From Desulfobacterales bacterium (GTDB lineage Bacteria; Desulfobacterota; Desulfobacteria; Desulfobacterales; Desulfobacteraceae): 8,955 nt of DNA. This document shows positions 1 through 4,904 of the stretch, piece after piece. The position numbers and the translations under genes were made by a program. How positions within the stretch are numbered: position 1 is the first letter of the stretch; each line of letters opens with the position of its first letter. Under the pieces are notes generated by a model. It did no database searches. It saw nothing but the letters and a program-made list of their open reading frames with translations, and had not been told where the DNA came from. The DNA is taken from contig JAKSBM010000247.1 of assembly GCA_022361135.1 (NCBI GenBank), forward strand, positions 1 to 8,955. The letters are read 5' to 3'.

Positions 1-2
1 TC

Positions 3-1010
3 CTCCTGCTGAGTTGGCTGGCCGTGGCCCATATCCAGGTCCCGGCCGTGGCCGCCGCCTTCTGGGGGATCCAACCCGTGGTGGTGGCCGTGGTCATTGA
101 AGCGGTGATCCGCATCGGGAAAAAGGCATTGACCCACGGCTTGCTCTACCCCATCGCCGGGGCCGCCTTTGGAGGTGTTTTCCTTTTTAAAATCCCCTTT
201 CCCTATATCGTGGCCGGTGCAGCCCTGGCCGGATTGCTCCTACAACGCTCCTTTCCCGCCGTTTTCTGCAAGGGAAATTTTGATCCTGAATCCAAAGAAT
301 GCCCCATGGACGAAGACAGCCTGGGAAATGCGCGGAAAAAACCACCGGGCATCGCCCATTTTTTCAAGGTTTTCCTGGTCTGTGCCGGACTTTGGCTCCT
401 GGTGGTCGGAACCCTTTTCCTGGTCTTCGGGCCGGAAAACAGCCTGGGCCAAATCGCCCTCTTTTTTACCAAGGCCGCATTTGTCACCTTTGGCGGGGCC
501 TATGCCGTCCTTTCATACATTGCCCAGGTGGGGGTGGAAAACGGATGGCTCACGGCCCAGCAGATGCTCACGGGATTGGGCTTGGCCGAATCCACCCCCG
601 GCCCCCTGATCATGGTCACCCAATTTGTGGGATTTGTGGGGGCCTGGACCCTTCCCGGGGAACTCTCTCCCCTGGCGGCGGGCATCATCGGTGCCCTGGT
701 CACCACCTATGTCACCTTTTTACCCTGCTTTTTTTTTATCTTCGCCGGAGCCCCCTACATTGAAGCCATGGCAGGAAACCAAAAACTCCAGGCCGCCCTC
801 ACCGGGGTGACCGCTTCGGTGGTGGGGGTGATCCTGAACCTTTCCATCTGGTTCGGCCACAAGGTGCTTTTCCCTGAAAACATGGGATTTGATTTTTTTG
901 CCCTGGGACTGGCCGGGATTTCCCTGGTCCTGCTCCAGAAATTCCATTTCCCCATCCAATACCTGGTTCCCCTGGGCGCCCTGGCCGGAATGGCCTGGAA
1001 ACTATTATAA
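3..1010 (+). CDS. chrA: Chromate transporter ChrA, C-terminal portion (5' end cut by window)
   Basis: This is an inner-membrane chromate ion transporter of the CHR family. The frame is open from the window edge, so the true start lies outside and about 335 residues are visible. Full-length two-domain ChrA proteins are roughly 390-450 residues, so a quarter or less is missing. The visible part holds the end of the first CHR domain (a PAVAAAFWGIQPVVVAVV stretch near residues 15-32), a hydrophilic linker near residues 90-115, and a complete second CHR domain. The second domain carries the family signatures TFGGAYAVLSYI near residue 162 and GLGLAESTPGPLIMVTQFVGF from about residue 191. Several strongly hydrophobic helices span the remainder. 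The in-frame GTG at base 24 is internal coding sequence, not the start. A rhodanese gene follows 20 nt downstream and is probably co-transcribed. Family assignment is firm; the actual substrate (chromate versus another oxyanion) is inferred from the family. Confidence 0.93.
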   Translation, partial: LLLSWLAVAHIQVPAVAAAFWGIQPVVVAVVIEAVIRIGKKALTHGLLYPIAGAAFGGVFLFKIPFPYIVAGAALAGLLLQRSFPAVFCKGNFDPESKECPMDEDSLGNARKKPPGIAHFFKVFLVCAGLWLLVVGTLFLVFGPENSLGQIALFFTKAAFVTFGGAYAVLSYIAQVGVENGWLTAQQMLTGLGLAESTPGPLIMVTQFVGFVGAWTLPGELSPLAAGIIGALVTTYVTFLPCFFFIFAGAPYIEAMAGNQKLQAALTGVTASVVGVILNLSIWFGHKVLFPENMGFDFFALGLAGISLVLLQKFHFPIQYLVPLGALAGMAWKLL

Positions 1011-1030
1011 AAGATACGGAGTAACGAAAT

Positions 1031-1360
1031 ATGGCAAAGTCCATCACCATACAGGAATTGAAAAACATGATGAAACACAAACGGAAGCTTAAACTTCTGG
1101 ATGTTAGAAGGAAGGGAGATTTCAGTGCAGCCCCCCAACGGATCCCTTCGGCAAAATGGGTGGATCCCGAAGAGGTGGAATCATGGATCTACACCCTCCC
1201 CATGGGGGATTTCACCGTGGCCTATTGCAAAAAAGGCGGTCCGGTGAGCCAGTCCGTGGTCAATCGCCTGGCCCGGGAAGGATTGGATGCAGTCTTCCTG
1301 GAAGGGGGAATCAAGGCGTGGAAGGACCAGCACGGCCCGGTGGATTCCTCAGAAGAATAG
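1031..1360 (+). CDS. Single-domain rhodanese-like protein
   Basis: This is a 109-residue single-domain rhodanese, a cytoplasmic sulfurtransferase fold with no signal peptide. The features seen are the DVR motif at residues 24-26, the active-site loop CKKGGPVS beginning with the candidate catalytic Cys66, and the EGGIKAW motif at residues 91-97 that ends most rhodanese domains. The start is ATG at 1031, supported by a GGAG Shine-Dalgarno at 1018-1021 with 9-nt spacing. The gene sits 20 nt after chrA on the same strand, so co-transcription is likely. Rhodaneses transfer sulfane sulfur between donors and thiols or bind oxyanions. Rhodanese domains recur near chromate resistance genes, which makes a role in chromate or thiol stress plausible, but that link is inferred. 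The domain call is secure. Confidence 0.9.
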   Translation: MAKSITIQELKNMMKHKRKLKLLDVRRKGDFSAAPQRIPSAKWVDPEEVESWIYTLPMGDFTVAYCKKGGPVSQSVVNRLAREGLDAVFLEGGIKAWKDQHGPVDSSEE

Positions 1361-1420
1361 GAGTTCATCCCATCCCGCCGTGGGCAAGTTTGCGCCTGAA
1401 CCCAAGCCCCGGATTTCCCC

Positions 1421-1897
1421 CTATAATTTAAAGGTCAACCAGGGAGTGGTCCGGCCTTCAATGGTGGAGGGATATTCTTTGACAAAACTACAACCCATTT
1501 TTTCATAAAATCCCCTGGCATTGGGATCCGCCAGGATATCCAACCCATCAATGCATAGGCCGCGACATTGGTCTGCGCAATGGTCAAAAAGCCGTCGCCC
1601 CAGACCGGTGCCGATGGCATGGGGCCGGATGAACATGTGATCCAGCCAGACCCCGGCGGGCAGGCGAATCCCTGAAATAAAGATATCCTCGGCCAGGGCC
1701 ACCAGGGAATAATACCCTAAAATTTCCCCACCCTTTTCAAGGAGCCATACCTGATTCTTCCGGATATAATCCGGGGTAAGGGTGAGCTCCTTTTCCCAGA
1801 TATCAAACCAGTCCCGGGGATACTTCCAATATGCCTTGGAGGCAAATGAAATTTCCGTAAGCACCCCAGCCTCTTCCATGCGCGCACGTCGAATCAT
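1421..1897 (-). CDS. GNAT family N-acetyltransferase
   Basis: This 158-residue protein has the GCN5-related N-acetyltransferase fold, which moves an acetyl group from acetyl-CoA to an amine. The central strand LDHMFI (residues 85-90) is followed by RPHAIGTGLG (91-100), the acetyl-CoA pyrophosphate-binding loop of the Q/RxxGxG/A type. The closing motif DPNARGFYEKMGC (124-136) is the usual C-terminal GNAT signature. The length is typical of a stand-alone GNAT. The start is ATG at 1897, backed by an AAAGGA ribosome binding site about 6 nt upstream. It is the last gene of the minus-strand cluster, 56 nt after the unknown secreted-protein gene, and converges on the rhodanese gene across a 60-nt gap. 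The substrate cannot be predicted. Confidence 0.88.
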   Translation of the reverse strand: MIRRARMEEAGVLTEISFASKAYWKYPRDWFDIWEKELTLTPDYIRKNQVWLLEKGGEILGYYSLVALAEDIFISGIRLPAGVWLDHMFIRPHAIGTGLGRRLFDHCADQCRGLCIDGLDILADPNARGFYEKMGCSFVKEYPSTIEGRTTPWLTFKL

Positions 1898-1953
1898 GGC
1901 ATATCCTTTGCGAAATAATGGGATCAGCCCCGGGAATACAGCCCGGGATGGAT
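1898..1953 (-). other. Intergenic spacer with paired CCCGGG palindromes (possible intercistronic hairpin)
   Basis: This 56-nt gap between the secreted-protein gene and the GNAT gene contains two CCCGGG copies (1929-1934 and 1942-1947) separated by 7 nt. In RNA these can pair to form a 6-bp GC-only stem with a 7-nt loop. No U-run follows, so it is not a convincing terminator. It could stabilise an mRNA end or tune expression of the last gene. CCCGGG is common throughout this window, so chance is a real alternative. Confidence 0.25.
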
Positions 1954-2796
1954 TTATTCTTTCTCCAAATCGGCCTTGTCCCCTATCCCTTTATTCAAAG
2001 GCATAAGGAACTGATCCACCTCATAGGGATAAATAAATTGTCCCTTTCTTCTCCAATGGGTCCTGCGCACCGCCTCCCCCTTGTCGATCATGCCCTTTTT
2101 CAAATACATTTTCCTGTGGGCGTGGCGGTAAAGGTAGTTGGCCAGCTCCTCGGCCCCGGCCTTGTCCAGTGCAAAGGCCACCAGCTCCGACGCCGGCAGG
2201 GGATAATAATGGACAACCTCCTGGGTCTGGCCCAGGCGGGAAACCTGGGCCACCTCGTATTGACGGATGTCATTCAGAATCCGCCCCTGGCGGGCAAAGA
2301 TAAAATCGTCCAACTCATAGCCATTGTCCAGGGAGGGCAATTCGTCGGACAGGGCAGAGCCCTTGAACACCGGGATCACGTCAACACCCCAGTCCCGGCC
2401 CACCTTCCATTCCTCTTCGTAATCGTATTCCCCATGGGTTTTATAAAAATTGTCCATGGCCACCAGCCCGGCCAATTCCTTCCAGGAAAACTCGTACTTG
2501 AACCCGTCCTCAAAGGTATAGGCAAAGCGATTGAAAAGCTCCACATAATCGTAGTGGGCTTCCTGCTCCAGGGTGTTCACCCGATAAATCACACCCTTGG
2601 CAATTTTAAAATAGGGAAAAAGATCGGCCTTGAAAAAGAGATAAAGGCTGTGATTCCGATCCAGGACCAGATTCGTTCCCCGGGGGGGAATCTCCACGGG
2701 CCGGGGTTCCAGGGCGGACACCGGGCCCGCCCCAACGACGGTCATCACCAGGAGTATGGCCCCCAGTATCCAACCCAATAAATTCTTCTGCTTCAT
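1954..2796 (-). CDS. Secreted or periplasmic protein of unknown function
   Basis: I do not recognise this family. With ATG at 2796 the product is 280 residues. It opens with a textbook Sec signal peptide: MKQKN, then a hydrophobic core at residues 6-22, then a VSA cleavage site at 26-28. The mature protein should therefore be periplasmic or secreted. It is soluble-looking, rich in aromatic and acidic residues (for example an EYDYEEEW stretch), with no further membrane helix and no lipobox cysteine. A more upstream TTG at 2823 would add nine residues and overlap the preceding gene, but it lacks a good ribosome binding site and would push the signal peptide inward, so ATG 2796 is preferred. A GGGAGGG at 2811-2817 could serve as Shine-Dalgarno, although its 14-nt spacing is long. 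The start lies 7 nt after the stop of the 159-aa membrane-protein gene, so the two are translationally close and probably act together. No catalytic motif was identified. Confidence 0.82.
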   Translation of the reverse strand: MKQKNLLGWILGAILLVMTVVGAGPVSALEPRPVEIPPRGTNLVLDRNHSLYLFFKADLFPYFKIAKGVIYRVNTLEQEAHYDYVELFNRFAYTFEDGFKYEFSWKELAGLVAMDNFYKTHGEYDYEEEWKVGRDWGVDVIPVFKGSALSDELPSLDNGYELDDFIFARQGRILNDIRQYEVAQVSRLGQTQEVVHYYPLPASELVAFALDKAGAEELANYLYRHAHRKMYLKKGMIDKGEAVRRTHWRRKGQFIYPYEVDQFLMPLNKGIGDKADLEKE

Positions 2797-2803
2797 GTAC
2801 TGC

Positions 2804-3283
2804 CTACGCGCCCTCCCATTCAATGGGGGGCAATGTCTGGGCGGCGACGGCCACCCGATTGTTCAAAGATTTGGCTGCCCGGGCCAGTTTGATGGATTTC
2901 AAGCCCATGGGCAGATGGATAAACAAGGGAAATATGGCCCAGGCAAAAACAAGGGAGGCAAAGATAAAGGCCCCCCCGGCAAACATGGCCACCCCCACGC
3001 CGGGAATCTCATATTGCCCCATGATCCGACGGGTTTCATTCAAATAGGCATAGCCCACGAATTTCCCGGTTTCCGGACAGGCTTCCCCCTTGACCACCAC
3101 CCGATCTCCGGGCCGGATGACCCAGGGGGTGGAAACCGTGAGTTCAACGATCTGTTTCTTCCCGCCCCTGCCTTCAAGCTCAAAGAGTACGGAACTCCGA
3201 CTGATGGATTTATACCACTTTACACGGCCGTCCAATGTCAGGGTGGGACCGTCTCCCTCTACCAGCAACTTCAATTGTTTCAT
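2804..3283 (-). CDS. Membrane-anchored protein of unknown function with N-terminal beta-rich domain
   Basis: This 159-residue protein belongs to no family I can name with confidence. Residues 1-85 are predicted to be beta-rich. The segment PWVIRPGDRVVVKGEA (about 53-68) followed by GKFVGYAYLNETRR resembles the strand pattern of small OB-fold domains such as those in NfeD-like proteins; that comparison is by eye and is inference. One long hydrophobic stretch (about residues 94-123) is a transmembrane helix or tight hairpin, followed by a basic, alanine-rich tail. There is no signal peptide. The ATG start at 3283 lies 2 nt after the TAA stop of the SBF permease gene and the stop lies 7 nt before the secreted-protein gene, so it is the middle gene of a tight three-gene unit. 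A role as an accessory or scaffold protein of the permease is possible but unproven. Confidence 0.82.
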   Translation of the reverse strand: MKQLKLLVEGDGPTLTLDGRVKWYKSISRSSVLFELEGRGGKKQIVELTVSTPWVIRPGDRVVVKGEACPETGKFVGYAYLNETRRIMGQYEIPGVGVAMFAGGAFIFASLVFAWAIFPLFIHLPMGLKSIKLARAAKSLNNRVAVAAQTLPPIEWEGA

Positions 3284-3285
3284 TC

Positions 3286-4248
3286 TTACGCACTTTCATC
3301 TCCCATTTGCGCAGCAATATATCCATCCATCATCAAATGGGAAACATGGTGGAGGACACAAACCAACAGGGCCGTCCCGAATTCGGGAAAGCAGGTGAGC
3401 TGAAGCATGACAGCCAGGGGAAGCGTCTTCTGGGCCCCCATGAAAATCACGGACTCCCGCCGCCCCCGTCCCATGCCCAGGATCCGGGTTCCCCCAAAGG
3501 CTGCCCCCAAAAGGATCAGGTGGAAAGCCACCACCAGGGGCAAAATCCAAAGCAGGATGGAAGCCTGGGAAATCAACACTTCCCGGGCGCCGGAAAGGGA
3601 CATGAAGACAATGCCCAGGACCATGGACTGGTTGAACATCCCCAGCTTTTTTTTCACCGGGGCCCCGATATTAAGAAGGTAGCGCTTCAACAAAAGACCG
3701 GCCACCAGGGGTACCAGCACCAGGAGAACCAGCTTGATGAAAATCCCCCATTGATCAATGGCAATGGCATGGGAAAATTCAATGCCGGAAACCAGGGCGG
3801 GCAACACCAGGGGGATGGTGAAAATGGCCACGCAATTGGACAAAATGGTCACAAACAATGCATGGGCCATGTTCCCACCGGCCTGGCCGGTCATGACCAC
3901 CCCGGACGAAAGGGTGGTGGGCACCACCGAGACCAGAATCAAACCGATGACCACCCCGGGATCCAGGGGCAACCGGGTCAAAACCAGGGCCGCCAATGGG
4001 GCAACCAGGGCAATGCAGACCAGGGCAGCCAGGGTGGCCCGGATATCCCGGATCCCAGCCTGGATCTGATCCATCTCAATGATCATTCCCGAAGAAAGGA
4101 AAATAATAAAGATGGCAAAGGAGGAGCCCCCGTGGGCCTTTAAAAACATCCCCGCCTTTGCCAGGGTACCGGAGGCATCAAAAATCACCGAGGCGAACAC
4201 GATAACCAAACCACAGAGAAACCACTGCTTTTTCAATTTTGCTGTCAC
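3286..4248 (-). CDS. SBF-like / bile acid:sodium symporter family permease (YfeH type)
   Basis: This is a 320-residue polytopic inner-membrane protein with about nine or ten hydrophobic helices, the size expected for the SBF-like family that includes YfeH. Characteristic stretches are PTTLSSGVVMTGQAGGN (110-126), matching the crossover-region motif of this family, and GAQKTLPLAV (271-280), the family's second signature. A histidine-rich HHVSHL lies near the C-terminus (300-305). Relatives couple uptake or efflux of organic anions to cations, but many bacterial members have no known substrate. The start is GTG at 4248. A GAAGAG at about 12 nt upstream is a weak ribosome binding site, so start certainty is moderate. 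It heads the minus-strand operon, with a plausible promoter at 4342-4369. Confidence 0.87.
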   Translation of the reverse strand: MTAKLKKQWFLCGLVIVFASVIFDASGTLAKAGMFLKAHGGSSFAIFIIFLSSGMIIEMDQIQAGIRDIRATLAALVCIALVAPLAALVLTRLPLDPGVVIGLILVSVVPTTLSSGVVMTGQAGGNMAHALFVTILSNCVAIFTIPLVLPALVSGIEFSHAIAIDQWGIFIKLVLLVLVPLVAGLLLKRYLLNIGAPVKKKLGMFNQSMVLGIVFMSLSGAREVLISQASILLWILPLVVAFHLILLGAAFGGTRILGMGRGRRESVIFMGAQKTLPLAVMLQLTCFPEFGTALLVCVLHHVSHLMMDGYIAAQMGDESA

Positions 4249-4341
4249 GGCTTTAACTCTTCATTTTCAGGTTGCCCCATGCCGGTTCCGTCAAGCAGGG
4301 GGTGAAATGGACAAAACCACCCCGATATTGCCGCGGTGGTC

Positions 4342-4369
4342 ATTGTATATTTCTAATGTTTCCAGTCCA
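4342..4369 (-). promoter_or_regulatory. Candidate sigma70-type promoter for the SBF permease operon
   Basis: On the minus strand, TGGACT (4369-4364; 4 of 6 against TTGACA) and TACAAT (4347-4342; 5 of 6 against TATAAT) are separated by 16 nt. Transcription would begin near 4335 and leave a leader of about 85 nt before the GTG start at 4248. This is found by eye and is plausible, not proven. Confidence 0.45.
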
Positions 4370-4380
4370 CAGAATCCGCC

Positions 4381-4399
4381 GGATTCATTATCATTATCC
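4381..4399. promoter_or_regulatory. Candidate Fur-family binding site
   Basis: The minus strand carries two perfect tandem GATAAT hexamers (4398-4387), followed by an imperfect third unit (GAATCC). The classical Fur box is three GATAAT-like hexamers, the third inverted, so two of three units match exactly. The site lies about 12 nt upstream of the -35 element of the minus-strand promoter and roughly 130 nt upstream of the plus-strand -10 candidate. If real it could bring iron-responsive control to either divergent gene. The position just upstream of the -35 is not the standard repressor position, which lowers confidence. Confidence 0.35.
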
Positions 4400-4503
4400 A
4401 GCCAACGGAGCAAGCCCCTTGTCCTGCATCCCACCCAACCGCCCTTGAAACACAAAGGGCCGGCTTTAACATTTCCAACAAAAACCACCCTGAATATTAG
4501 GCA
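4400..4503. other. Non-coding stretch between the divergent promoters
   Basis: No credible gene is seen here. The stretch contains a short inverted repeat, GCCCTT (4441-4446) with AAGGGC (4455-4460), around an 8-nt loop. AAGCC (4412-4416) and GGCTT (4462-4466) could form an outer stem. A T-rich but interrupted segment follows. This might be a weak terminator or a structured leader segment, but nothing here is strong enough for a specific call. A 75-codon reading frame on the minus strand crosses it and is judged spurious because it covers the promoter and Fur-like site. Confidence 0.3.
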
Positions 4504-4531
4504 TTCAATTCCCGTCAATGGGACTTATAAT
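4504..4531 (+). promoter_or_regulatory. Candidate promoter for the riboswitch and TonB receptor transcript
   Basis: A perfect TATAAT lies at 4526-4531, with a weak TTCAAT (4504-4509, 3 of 6) 16 nt upstream. Transcription would start near 4538, about 50 nt before the riboswitch. An alternative is TTGACT at 4552-4557, which matches the -35 consensus in 5 of 6 positions, but no good -10 sits 16-18 nt below it (TAAGCA at 4575-4580). One of the two probably drives the receptor gene. The TATAAT match favours the first. Confidence 0.4.
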
Positions 4532-4589
4532 AGACCATTCTGGATTTGTATTTGACTTAACACTATTTTTATCCTAAGCAATACCCCAA

Positions 4590-4750
4590 TATTGTAGGTG
4601 CTCCTTGGGAGCTGAATAGGGAATCCTGTAAAAGTCAGGAACGGGCCCGCCGCTGTAATCGGGGACGACCACTGCACAAACCCACTGATGATGAATCGGG
4701 AAGGGGCAGTCATTAGGTAGATCCGAAAGTCAGAAGACCTGCCTGCAATA
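4590..4750 (+). ncRNA. Cobalamin (vitamin B12) riboswitch aptamer
   Basis: The conserved core elements appear in order: GGTGCTCC near 4598, GAATAGGGAA at 4614-4623, a CCTG/CAGG helix, GGGCCCGCCGCTGTAATCGG from 4643, a GAATCGGGAAGG segment near 4693-4703, and the B12 box AAGTCAGAAGACCTGCC at 4727-4743. The ends pair as a 9-bp closing helix with one G-U: TATTGTAGG (4590-4598) with CCTGCAATA (4742-4750). This is the adenosylcobalamin-class riboswitch architecture, which senses coenzyme B12 and usually represses uptake or synthesis genes when the ligand is abundant. It lies 155 nt upstream of a BtuB-like receptor gene on the same strand, as is common. The call rests on many conserved blocks plus a closing helix and is strong. 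Confidence 0.96.
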
Positions 4751-4754
4751 GGTA

Positions 4755-4783
4755 CTGCCATTCTCGTGGACAAAGAAGGGCAG
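4755..4783 (+). promoter_or_regulatory. Possible switching hairpin between aptamer and terminator
   Basis: CTGCC (4755-4759) plus TTCT (4761-4764) can pair with AGAA (4774-4777) plus GGCAG (4779-4783), separated by one A/G mismatch. The same GGCAG could instead pair with CTGCC at 4739-4743 inside the B12 box and 3' strand of P1. That competing pairing would depend on whether ligand has locked the aptamer, so the element could pass the binding signal to the terminator. This is inference from base pairing. Confidence 0.35.
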
Positions 4784-4813
4784 ACAGATCCCCAAGGATA
4801 AAATCGGGAAATC

Positions 4814-4847
4814 CCGGATCGCCAGTTTTGCGGTCCGGTTTTTTTTT
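4814..4847 (+). terminator. Intrinsic terminator, riboswitch expression platform
   Basis: CCGGATCGC (4814-4822) pairs with GCGGTCCGG (4830-4838) over 9 bp with one G-U, closing a 7-nt loop, and nine consecutive T residues follow (4839-4847). This is a strong rho-independent terminator located between the riboswitch and the receptor start, 57 nt before the ATG. It implies control by transcription termination. A smaller CGGG/CCCG hairpin at 4805-4816 overlaps the 5' arm and could compete with it. Confidence 0.9.
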
Positions 4848-4893
4848 GCCCGCCGCAGAACCATCAACCGTCCATGACATTTTTCAAACATCT

Positions 4894-4899
4894 AAGGAG
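4894..4899 (+). promoter_or_regulatory. Ribosome binding site of the TonB receptor gene
   Basis: AAGGAG sits 5 nt before the ATG at 4905, a strong Shine-Dalgarno that fixes the receptor start. It lies clear of the terminator stem, so the riboswitch does not obviously mask it. Confidence 0.85.
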
Positions 4900-4904
4900 A
4901 AAAA

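Noticed and set aside
1361..1420. Search for a terminator between the convergent rhodanese and GNAT genes.
   Set aside because: Only short, imperfect GC stems without T-runs are present, so no terminator is called.
1918..2781. A 287-codon open frame on the plus strand opposite the secreted-protein gene.
   Set aside because: The minus-strand frame has a coherent signal peptide, operon spacing and a plausible composition; the plus-strand frame has neither a ribosome binding site nor recognisable features.
3235..4143. A 302-codon open frame on the plus strand opposite the SBF permease gene.
   Set aside because: Its product is a Gln/Gly/His/Asn-rich string typical of the complement of hydrophobic codons; the permease on the other strand shows family motifs.
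4299..4340. Two mutually exclusive short hairpins (GGGGTG/CACCCC and ACCACC/GGTGGT) in the SBF permease leader, considered as an attenuator.
   Set aside because: The second stem begins at or before the predicted transcription start and neither is followed by a T-run, so no switch can be supported.
4291..4518. A 75-codon minus-strand open frame upstream of the SBF permease.
   Set aside because: It would read through the candidate promoter and Fur-like site, lacks a clear ribosome binding site and has no recognisable features.
4525..4773. An 82-codon minus-strand open frame antisense to the riboswitch.
   Set aside because: It lies wholly across a conserved structured RNA, whose constraints explain the open frame.
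4645..4856. A 9-nt direct repeat GCCCGCCGC at 4645-4653 (riboswitch core) and 4848-4856 (just after the terminator).
   Set aside because: The first copy is part of the universally conserved aptamer core and the second is GC-rich leader sequence; no pairing partner makes the repeat functional by itself, so chance is likely.
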